This document shows positions 30,019 to 35,971 of a DNA stretch of 39,870 nucleotides, piece after piece (position 1 is the first letter of the stretch; every line of letters starts with the position of its first letter). This DNA comes from an uncultured Christensenellaceae bacterium (GTDB lineage: Bacteria > Bacillota > Clostridia > Christensenellales > Christensenellaceae). Under the pieces are notes generated by a model. It was not told where the DNA came from. It saw only the letters and a program-made list of their open reading frames with translations, and searched no databases. A program made the position numbers and the translations under genes. The stretch lies in assembly GCA_910588425.1 (NCBI GenBank), contig CAJUPM010000007.1, positions 1 to 39,870 of the forward strand, given 5' to 3'.

Positions 30019-30726
30019 TTATTTTTCAAGGTTTTTCTGAAATTTTTCCTCCCATATTTTTTGGCAGACCGACATGCAGATGCCACAGACTGCCCCGCGG
30101 CCGATCATCTGAAAACTTTTTTTCATATATTTACTGCAGCACTCGGCATCGAAAAACTCCTCCCGCGGCAGCCCCGGCTCATATTCCCGGCCGGAAATGG
30201 CGCCGGCAGGGCAGGCCGAAACGCAGGCATGGCAGTTTCCGCAACCCTCGCCCTCCTGCCGGAAGGAACGTTCCTCGCAGACGGGGCAGTCCGTCAGAAC
30301 CGTCGCCAGGCGCACGGCGGGCCCGAAATCCTTGGAGATGAAAAGCGCGTTGCGGCCAATGCGGCCCAGCCCGGCCTCTGCCGCCGCCAGCTTGTGCGAG
30401 ATGAGCCCGGCGATGCGCTCTCTATCCACCGTCTGCGAGGCAGGCACGGCGATGGCCTGGTATCCGGCCTCCTGCAAGAGGGAGACGGCGAGAAACGTGC
30501 AGCGATCCAGCATGGCGTTGAGCGTGCGGTAGTTGTGAAAATAAGTGTGGCTTGGGGCTCTGTCATGCTCAATCTGCGCGACGATCGCCCGGGAAAGCCG
30601 TATTTCCACGGAAATGCCATAGGGCAAGTGCCGCAAATTTTCCGGCAGAAAATTTTTCAGATATGCCGCGCCCACGGCATCTGCCCCTTCGTAGCGCAGT
30701 CTTTGGCGAATGCGTTCCAGCATCAT
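30019..30726 (-). CDS. Epoxyqueuosine reductase-like double 4Fe-4S protein
   Basis: 235 residues, shorter than QueG (~380). After a QueG-like core (IGRNALFISKDFGPAVRLATVLTD) come two 4Fe-4S sets: C162-x2-C165-x2-C168-x3-C172 (GCGNCHACVSACP), then C196/C197 with C214-x2-C217-x3-C221 (CGICMSVC). The C-terminal HEAT repeats of QueG are absent. Such short homologues are common in Clostridia and their substrate is unknown. ATG 30726 (or 30723) is preferred because GGAGG lies upstream; an in-frame TTG at 30750 precedes that site. Confidence 0.8.
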   Translation of the reverse strand: MMLERIRQRLRYEGADAVGAAYLKNFLPENLRHLPYGISVEIRLSRAIVAQIEHDRAPSHTYFHNYRTLNAMLDRCTFLAVSLLQEAGYQAIAVPASQTVDRERIAGLISHKLAAAEAGLGRIGRNALFISKDFGPAVRLATVLTDCPVCEERSFRQEGEGCGNCHACVSACPAGAISGREYEPGLPREEFFDAECCSKYMKKSFQMIGRGAVCGICMSVCQKIWEEKFQKNLEK

Positions 30727-30741
30727 GCTCTGCTCCCTCCG

Positions 30742-30770
30742 TTGATCCAAAAAGCTATCTATGGTAAAAT
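30742..30770 (+). promoter_or_regulatory. Promoter placing the transcription start at the DUF4364 ATG
   Basis: TTGATC (30742-30747), a 17-bp spacer, TAAAAT (30765-30770). The start codon ATG begins at 30777, six bases after the -10, so the mRNA is predicted to be leaderless. Confidence 0.7.
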
Positions 30771-30776
30771 CATACC

Positions 30777-31301
30777 ATGGAAACGCAAAAAAGCAAAATT
30801 GCAGTGAATAAACTGCTGATTCTCTATATTTTGGAGTGCGCCGAATACCGGGTCTCGGATATGCGGCTCATCCTGGCCTGCGGCGAGCTGGGATTGATGG
30901 ACTACTTCGATCTCAACTCCGCCCTGCACGATCTGGTGGAAAACCATCTGGCCGAGCAGAGCGATTCGGTCAACGGCACGTTCTATACCATCTCGGATAT
31001 CGGCAAAACCACGCTGGATTTTTTCCGCAAGGAACTGCTCTATTCCCTGCGCACCAAAATTGGGGAATACTGCCAAAAGCACCGGGAGGATATCCGCCTG
31101 GATTCCCAGCTTTATACGGATTATATGCGCATCTCGGACGAGCAGTATCGCGTCAACCTGCGCCTGTTGGAAAACGACCTCACGGTGTTTGAGGTCAGCT
31201 TTTTCGCGGCCAGCAAGGAGGAGGCAGATCGCTACTGCAAAAAATGGCGGGAAAACGCCCTGGCCGTTTACGCCAAAACCTTTGAAACACTGCTGGATTA
31301 G
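30777..31301 (+). CDS. DUF4364-family winged-helix protein
   Basis: 174 residues. The N-terminal winged-helix part KLLILYILECAEYRVSDMRLILA, then YFDLNSALHDLVENHLAE and FYTISDIGKTTLDFF, matches DUF4364, a Clostridial family related to transcription regulators. The C-terminal half holds a helical and beta region ending ALAVYAKTFETLLD. There is no ribosome-binding site before the ATG, consistent with a leaderless message. The P-loop gene at 31347 follows 45 bases later with its own strong ribosome-binding site. Regulated genes unknown. Confidence 0.85.
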   Translation: METQKSKIAVNKLLILYILECAEYRVSDMRLILACGELGLMDYFDLNSALHDLVENHLAEQSDSVNGTFYTISDIGKTTLDFFRKELLYSLRTKIGEYCQKHREDIRLDSQLYTDYMRISDEQYRVNLRLLENDLTVFEVSFFAASKEEADRYCKKWRENALAVYAKTFETLLD

Positions 31302-31346
31302 CGGCCGCTTTGCCCGGGCAGAGCGGCTTTCTTTTTAGGAGGAACT

Positions 31347-31859
31347 ATGAAAAGAGCCATCGTCATCGGAAGCCCCGGGGCCGGCAAAAGCACGTTTGCC
31401 CGAAAATTGAGGGATGCCGCGGCCCTGCCGCTCTATTATCTGGATATGATCTGGCATAAAAGCGATGGCAGCAATATTTCCCGGGAGCAGTTTATCGCAA
31501 AGCTCCAGGAGATTGTGCAAAAAGAGCGCTGGATCATCGATGGCAACTACGCGCATACGCTGGAAATGCGCCTGAAGGCCTGCGATACCGTCTTTCTGCT
31601 GGACTACCCGCTGGAGCTCTGCTTGGCCGGCGCGGCGGCGCGCATCGGCAAAAAGCGGGAGGATATGCCCTGGGTCGAGCAGGAGTTCGATGAAGAGTTC
31701 AGGCAGTGGATTTTGGATTTCCCCAAAGACCAGCTGCCGCAGATTTACGATCTGCTGGAGCAGTATCAAAACGGCCGGGATATTTTCACCTTTCACTCCC
31801 GGGGGCAGGCGGAAGATTATCTGAAAACGCTGTGTTCCCAAAGGCTCGGTGAGAAGTAA
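31347..31859 (+). CDS. P-loop ATPase/kinase of the adenylate-kinase-like topology-modulation type
   Basis: 170 residues. Walker A GSPGAGKST at 8-16, then LPLYYLDMIWHKSDG (nucleoside-binding-like strand), RWIIDGNYAHTLEMRL and TVFLLDYPLELCLAGAAARI. This order is that of the small 'DNA topology modulation protein (FlaR-related)' group within the AAA_18/adenylate-kinase fold. Actual substrate unknown. AGGAGG lies 5-6 bases before the ATG. Probably co-transcribed with DUF4364. Confidence 0.82.
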   Translation: MKRAIVIGSPGAGKSTFARKLRDAAALPLYYLDMIWHKSDGSNISREQFIAKLQEIVQKERWIIDGNYAHTLEMRLKACDTVFLLDYPLELCLAGAAARIGKKREDMPWVEQEFDEEFRQWILDFPKDQLPQIYDLLEQYQNGRDIFTFHSRGQAEDYLKTLCSQRLGEK

Positions 31860-31898
31860 ATACACTATATTGGCTAAAAAATGAGAAAAACACGCGGA

Positions 31899-31934
31899 AA
31901 GTGTCACTTTTTATCCTCTGAACCCCTCTTATAT
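31899..31934 (+). promoter_or_regulatory. AAGTGTCA-type element upstream of the XRE gene (weaker copy)
   Basis: AAGTGTCA at 31899-31906; at the position equivalent to TTGTCT of the two better copies stands CCCTCT (31924-31929), then TATATGAT. It could be an ECF-type promoter or an operator, and TATGAT (31932-31937) may be a sigma-A -10. Confidence 0.4.
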
Positions 31935-32029
31935 GATAGAGGGTATTTTTTATATGCAAAGAATTGATGATGCGCTGTATTTTATCTTTGCAAAAATACG
32001 CGAGAAAAGAGAAGAAAGAGGGAAGAGGA

Positions 32030-32434
32030 ATGGCAGAAAAGAATTCTTGCAAGCTGATCGGAGAAAATTTGAAGGTTTTGCGCAAAACGCTGGGCATCAC
32101 GCAGATGGAAGCCGCAGAGCGGATCGATATCAGCGTTTCTGGCTATCGGGAGATTGAGCGCGGCAATGCGAACCCGACGCTGCGCACGCTGGAGCTTATC
32201 GCAAAGGGGCTGGATGTCCCGCCGCTGGCGCTGCTCAAAAACTCCATGGAAGAGGAAAAAGTGCAGATTACCCGCGCGATTATGCTGATCGCTGTGGCTG
32301 TGAGCAAACTCTCTTTGCCCATGAGAAAGCAATTTTTGGATCAGGTAAATCTCCTGGTGATGTCGCTTTCCGAGCCGGAGGAGTTTGAGCAGGAACTTTT
32401 AGAGAATGCCGATGAGGAGAAACGCGGGGCATAG
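32030..32434 (+). CDS. XRE-family transcription regulator
   Basis: 134 residues. The helix-turn-helix spans about 10-65: IGENLKVLRKTLGITQMEAAERIDIS, then GYREIERGNANPTLRTLELIAKGLDVPP. The C-terminal ~60 residues form a helical domain with VQITRAIMLIAVAVSKLSLPMRKQFLDQV and an acidic tail. ATG 32030 is chosen because GAGGG lies 7 bases upstream; earlier in-frame ATGs at 31964-31970 lack one. It lies between the kinase-like gene and a small secreted protein, and both its promoter and that of the secreted protein carry an AAGTGTCA element. Confidence 0.85.
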   Translation: MAEKNSCKLIGENLKVLRKTLGITQMEAAERIDISVSGYREIERGNANPTLRTLELIAKGLDVPPLALLKNSMEEEKVQITRAIMLIAVAVSKLSLPMRKQFLDQVNLLVMSLSEPEEFEQELLENADEEKRGA

Positions 32435-32438
32435 GGCG

Positions 32439-32475
32439 AAAGCGCGGCTTTTGGCCGGCGATTGCCGCTTTTTCC
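32439..32475 (+). terminator. Probable terminator of the XRE gene
   Basis: AAAGCGCGGC and GCCGCTTTTT form a bulged hairpin followed by the T run. Confidence 0.5.
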
Positions 32476-32543
32476 AAATGGGTTTTTCTTTGTAAAAGCA
32501 AAATATTAGAAAATATAGAATTTTTTTACATTTTTTCCAAAAC

Positions 32544-32580
32544 AAGTGTCATTTTTCCTCTTGCTGAATTGTCTTAATAT
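32544..32580 (+). promoter_or_regulatory. Predicted ECF-type promoter of the secreted protein gene
   Basis: AAGTGTCA (32544-32551), 17 bases, TTGTCT (32569-32574), followed by TAATAT. Identical blocks at the same spacing lie upstream of the anti-sigma gene on the minus strand (34625-34595). Confidence 0.55.
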
Positions 32581-32622
32581 ACGGGAGGCAACCCCAGGAG
32601 AATTATTTGGAGGAGAAAGCAA

Positions 32623-33033
32623 GTGCAAAGAAAGTTTTTCGCGTTGTTACTCTGCGTTGTCTGCCTGATGGTGATGACGCTGGGGACGGTCTCTGCGGCG
32701 CCCGCCGAGCCGTTGTTCGAATATAGCTTCACGGTGGATGAAGATGGAAATGTGATTGAGCCGAGGGCAGTGCCTGCCACTTCTTGCGGCCTGACGAATA
32801 CCTCTGGAACCAACTACTATGCTTGGGCAAGAGGAAGAGGGGCTGGAAGCATTTCAGTAAGCGTCTATCTCTATAAGGATGGCGGCCAGATTGGCCAGGG
32901 ATCGAACAGCGGAACGGACAATGTAATGGCTAAGACCAGCACCAGAAGCCTTTCTTCCGGAACGTATACCGTCCGGGGATATGCGACCAATACCGCCGGC
33001 ACAGGTCAGGTGAAAACGACCCATATTATTTAA
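32623..33033 (+). CDS. Small secreted protein of unknown function
   Basis: 136 residues from GTG 32623, preceded by GGAGGAG at about 9 bases. A strong signal peptide, RKFFALLLCVVCLMVMTLGTV, ends in VSA with predicted cleavage after Ala25. The mature part has a short acidic stretch, then a Gly/Ser/Thr-rich beta domain: SISVSVYLYKDGGQ, SLSSGTYTVRGYATNTAG. It resembles small exported Clostridial proteins in which SSGTYTV-RGYA is a common ending, but I cannot name a family. It is monocistronic, with an ECF-like promoter and a strong terminator. Only one Cys in the mature chain. Confidence 0.75.
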   Translation: MQRKFFALLLCVVCLMVMTLGTVSAAPAEPLFEYSFTVDEDGNVIEPRAVPATSCGLTNTSGTNYYAWARGRGAGSISVSVYLYKDGGQIGQGSNSGTDNVMAKTSTRSLSSGTYTVRGYATNTAGTGQVKTTHII

Positions 33034-33102
33034 TTTAGCCTTTCCAATCAATCTTTTTTGATTGAACCCCTCTCAGGTTTAGCAGCCCTTAGGGAGGGGA
33101 CT

Positions 33103-33132
33103 GAACGCAGAGCATCTGCTCTGCGTTCTTTT
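33103..33132 (+). terminator. Terminator of the secreted protein gene
   Basis: GAACGCAGAGC pairs with GCTCTGCGTTC around ATCT, then TTTTATTT. A second hairpin with CCCCTC/GAGGGG arms lies just before it (33067-33099). Confidence 0.88.
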
Positions 33133-33165
33133 ATTTGGCGCATAAAAGCCATAAAACAAAAGCAC

Positions 33166-33197
33166 AAGGCCGAGCCATTTTTGCCCGGCCTTTTTAG
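33166..33197 (+). terminator. Second terminator-like hairpin
   Basis: AAGGCCGAGC pairs with GCCCGGCCTT (one mismatch) around a 7-base loop, followed by TTTTT. With no gene between it and the preceding terminator, it may end a small untranslated transcript or be a relic. Confidence 0.65.
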
Positions 33198-33560
33198 TTG
33201 GAGGAGATGAGAGGAGGCTTAAAGCGCTTTGGGCTCCAAATTTGGTGTTGGAGCGGATTTTCAGTTTCATAAGAAGTTATACTGAATATAACAGGAGAGC
33301 GAAATTTGGCGCTTTTAGGCGGCGTATTGCCGCATCGATGCAAAGCGTTGTTTAAGCAGTTCATCGGGATGAGGGCTCTTTTTTGGCGCGCAGGTATCGC
33401 AAAGAAAAATTAATAGTAGGAAGCAATTTTTTCGGCTGCGCACTCTTTTGAAACATGCGAAATGTATACAAAGGGAGAGCGCTTTACAGGAAAAAGAAAT
33501 ACTGTCAGTTTGCTTAGGATTGTGCAAAAGCATTTATAGCTGGAATATGAGGTATGGGAA
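33198..33560. other. Gene-free stretch between two terminators
   Basis: No frame with a ribosome-binding site and plausible protein was found on either strand. A minus-strand frame (33315-33533) contains LCDTCAPKKSPHPDELLKQRF, but its start has no ribosome-binding site. The purine-rich GGAGGAGATGAGAGGAGG (33200-33217) is not followed by a useful start codon. It is a candidate place for a small RNA, without positive evidence. Confidence 0.35.
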
Positions 33561-33596
33561 AATAAAACGAGCAGGGAATTCCCTGCTCGTTTTATT
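33561..33596. terminator. 36-base perfect palindrome, bidirectional terminator
   Basis: An exact 18+18 inverted repeat centred at 33578/33579, with arms running AATAAAACGAGCAGGG then AA/TT. It ends in T-rich sequence on both strands and terminates the sigma/anti-sigma operon on the minus strand. Confidence 0.9.
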
Positions 33597-33605
33597 TGTT
33601 TTTAG

Positions 33606-34514
33606 TTAAGAATGGTAGGGCCGCAGCTGATCGAAGAGCGTCCAGAGTTCCGGAAGATCTTCTGCACTAATTATGACCTGAGAATCATCTAATAACAGCA
33701 AACCATTTGCTGTATTGTCGCGCCATTCAGACCAACAGATAATGCGCCTGTCCTGATAATCTTTGTAGAAGATTTCGTTTTCTCCAGAGAAGAATGCATC
33801 GGGATTGCCCGTATCGCTCCAATCTTGAAGCAGGAAGAAGTCGTGGCCTTGATAATCGTAGTGAGCAATCAAACAGGAAATGCTATTTTTATCATCCTTA
33901 TCATAGCAGAGCGATTTTAACCTTGCATCCGGATTGTCCAGAACCAGCGGATTCTTGCCCCATGCTTGTGCAAACTCCTCGATGGAGTTGTACTCATAGT
34001 GTTCGGCACTGCAATCGCCCGGGTTCACACCTATGCTAGACTCAATAGGAAGCGGCGTGCTGTCTGCCTCTGCGCTGAACTCAACAATCGAAGGATCTTT
34101 GTTTTCCCGGTTTTCCACGATGATAACGCCATCATCAAAGAAAGTAATCGCCCAGTCAATCACAGATTTTGCAATGGCCCGGCCCTGGGGAACCAGAGTA
34201 AAGAAGGAGATCAGCGCGGCGACAATGCTCGCAATAATTGCCTTTCTGCGAAGCGCTGCTTTTGGCGAATGCCGCCGCTCCTTGCGCTCGGCCTTCCGCA
34301 AAAGACGCGTTGCCATGGCCTTGGTTTCATCCGTCATATCCGCCAGAAACATCGCGCGCCGAAGCGTTGTCGCGAAACTGGCGCATTTGCCGGAATCGAT
34401 AATCCGCTGTGCTTCTGCAGCGCTGCGGATAAAAGGGGCATCCTCGTCTGCGAAGAATAACGTCGTATGCTCGTAAATCAGTTTCTCCAGTGTTTTTTCT
34501 TTTCTACATCCCAT
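33606..34514 (-). CDS. Membrane anti-sigma factor-like protein (DUF4367-like ectodomain)
   Basis: 302 residues. A cytoplasmic N-terminal region (about 1-90) ends in a basic stretch ERKERRHSPKAALRRK; one transmembrane helix follows (92-108, AIIASIVAALISFFTLV). An extracytoplasmic segment with AKSVIDWAITFFDDGVIIVE and a C-terminal domain resembling DUF4367 come after. This is the layout of Clostridial anti-sigma proteins paired with ECF sigma factors. AAGGAGG lies 7 bases before the ATG. The sigma gene ends 110 bases upstream on the same strand. A predicted ECF-type promoter and a GGGTGCA/TGCACCC hairpin lie between them. Confidence 0.82.
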   Translation of the reverse strand: MGCRKEKTLEKLIYEHTTLFFADEDAPFIRSAAEAQRIIDSGKCASFATTLRRAMFLADMTDETKAMATRLLRKAERKERRHSPKAALRRKAIIASIVAALISFFTLVPQGRAIAKSVIDWAITFFDDGVIIVENRENKDPSIVEFSAEADSTPLPIESSIGVNPGDCSAEHYEYNSIEEFAQAWGKNPLVLDNPDARLKSLCYDKDDKNSISCLIAHYDYQGHDFFLLQDWSDTGNPDAFFSGENEIFYKDYQDRRIICWSEWRDNTANGLLLLDDSQVIISAEDLPELWTLFDQLRPYHS

Positions 34515-34560
34515 AGGCTGCCTCCTTTTTCATCATTGCTAAACTCATAGTGCCCATTTT

Positions 34561-34587
34561 GGGTGCAAAATAGGTAAAGATGCACCC
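34561..34587 (-). repeat. Hairpin in the anti-sigma leader
   Basis: GGGTGCA and TGCACCC arms with a 13-base loop, located between the ECF-type promoter and the anti-sigma start. No T run follows on the minus strand, so it is not a standard terminator. Confidence 0.55.
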
Positions 34588-34594
34588 AATTAAT

Positions 34595-34625
34595 AGACAA
34601 GAAAATAAGGGACGAGATGACACTT
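34595..34625 (-). promoter_or_regulatory. Predicted ECF-type promoter of the anti-sigma gene
   Basis: Minus-strand AAGTGTCA (34625-34618), 17 bases, TTGTCT (34600-34595). The -35 block begins at the sigma gene's stop codon. It is the same pair of blocks, with the same spacing, as at 32544-32574. Confidence 0.55.
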
Positions 34626-35146
34626 TACTCCAAAAATGTAAGTGCCAATAAAAAGAGGAGAAGGGAGGTATCCAGCTTCTTGCGCCAGCGCTTGATTCTT
34701 TGGTTGAGCGTATTGGGCTTGATGCCCATGGAAAGAGCGATTTCCTTTAAGGGAACTTTTGCGACGACATGCAGAATAAACGCTTTTCGGACGTCCTCCG
34801 GCCAATTTTCCGTGAGCTGATCGTAAAGCTCGCGCAGGCCGACATCCAGCAGATTCGGATCTTCATACGGCAAGAGGTTTTCCATATCTTCCGGCATGGC
34901 GACGGTAGGCTTTTCTGCTTTGATGCGGTTGAGGCAGGAGCGGTGAATCGCCCGGATAAAATAGGGGCGGATGCGATCCTCTGGAACTTTGGAGAAGAGA
35001 TCATCCCTCTCTAAAATTTTAATGCAAAGATCCTGCACAACTTCTTGCGCCGCATATTCATCCTTTAAAACCGTAAGCGCAAATCTGAGCAAGTCATCAT
35101 AATGTTCCTGATATGCTTTTAATGTGCGCTCCTGTAATCCATCCAT
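34625..35146 (-). CDS. ECF-type RNA polymerase sigma factor
   Basis: 173 residues. Region 2 includes LLRFALTVLKDEYAAQEVVQDLCIKIL, binding the -10 and core polymerase; the short linker IRPYFIRAIHRSCLNRIKAE follows. Region 4 is LPEDVRKAFILHVVAKVPLKEIALSMGIKPNTLNQRIKRWRKKL in outline, binding the -35. After region 4 comes an unusual hydrophobic tail, SLLLFLLALTFLE. AGGG lies about 8 bases before the ATG at 35146. The anti-sigma gene is downstream on the same strand. The sigma promoter itself looks like sigma-A (TATAAT near 35188), so the factor may activate its anti-sigma gene rather than itself. Confidence 0.85.
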   Translation of the reverse strand: MDGLQERTLKAYQEHYDDLLRFALTVLKDEYAAQEVVQDLCIKILERDDLFSKVPEDRIRPYFIRAIHRSCLNRIKAEKPTVAMPEDMENLLPYEDPNLLDVGLRELYDQLTENWPEDVRKAFILHVVAKVPLKEIALSMGIKPNTLNQRIKRWRKKLDTSLLLFLLALTFLE

Positions 35147-35298
35147 GCTAATACCCTGCTCCCCGTTTAATTGTTACTTTTATTATAGTATATTTTGCAG
35201 AGATTGGAAAAATTTGGAGAAAAGTGCTGGTTTTCTGCCCGCCGCCCGGCAGAACCCATCCCCGGCCCCCGGCATATGATAGCAGGGAGGGATGGGAA

Positions 35299-35859
35299 AT
35301 GCAGCAATTATTTTCCGCAGTTCTGCTCGGAATTGCGACGAATCTGGATAATCTGGCCATTGGCCTTGGCGTCGGGCTGGAAGGAAAAAAACTTCCGTTT
35401 TTATCAAATTTGGTGATCGCCGCCAGCTCCGCCCTGGCCAGCTATTTTGGATGCGCGCTGGCGGCAGTTTGCGCAGAGCTTGGGCCATGGATCAAATATT
35501 TGGGCGGCGGGCTGCTCGTTTTGCTGGGGCTCTGGCCGTTTTTTTATCAAAAAAAGCCGGGAAAAGAGGAGAAACAGATGGCCAAGGGCGAGGGTGGCCC
35601 GCGCCTCGGCCTGGGAAAGACGCTGGTTTTGGCCGTAACGCTGGCGCTCAACTGCATCCCAGCTTCTTTTGGCGCGGGAATGGCAGGCGCATACCCCTGG
35701 CAGATGGCGGCGGCTGTGGGTGTGGGCAGTTTTTTGGCCGTGGGCGCGGGGTGCTGGGCCGGGCGGTATACCACTGCGCGTCTCTCCGGGGATTGGCTGG
35801 ATAAGGCGGCGGCAGTTCTTATGGTATTGCTGGGCATTTTTGAGCTGGTGGTGCCGTAA
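35299..35859 (+). CDS. YtaF/MntP-family membrane protein
   Basis: 186 residues with about six hydrophobic segments. The duplicated metal-transport-like motif reads NLDNLAIGLGVGL near the N-terminus and LNCIPASFGAGMAG in the second half, the DUF204 arrangement of MntP (Mn efflux) and of the sporulation membrane protein YtaF. The Asn-Leu-Asp start favours YtaF-type. ATG 35299 is chosen because GGGAGG lies 8 bases upstream. I see no yybP-ykoY riboswitch. Substrate unproven. Confidence 0.8.
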   Translation: MQQLFSAVLLGIATNLDNLAIGLGVGLEGKKLPFLSNLVIAASSALASYFGCALAAVCAELGPWIKYLGGGLLVLLGLWPFFYQKKPGKEEKQMAKGEGGPRLGLGKTLVLAVTLALNCIPASFGAGMAGAYPWQMAAAVGVGSFLAVGAGCWAGRYTTARLSGDWLDKAAAVLMVLLGIFELVVP

Positions 35860-35910
35860 ATCGGAATTTGTTAATTTTTCTGAAAATGGCAATTTAGAAA
35901 GGAAATGGAT

Positions 35911-35939
35911 TTTACAAGGAAGAAGCGTTACGCTATAAT
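35911..35939 (+). promoter_or_regulatory. Promoter of the large secreted hydrolase
   Basis: TTTACA (35911-35916), a 17-bp spacer, TATAAT (35934-35939). Confidence 0.85.
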
Positions 35940-35971
35940 AAACAAAAGAATGAGTCTATTTAGGGGGAAAA

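Noticed and set aside
35160..35298. Manganese (yybP-ykoY) riboswitch before the YtaF/MntP-type gene
   Set aside because: The region has GC-rich hairpins, but the conserved yybP-ykoY loops were not recognised.
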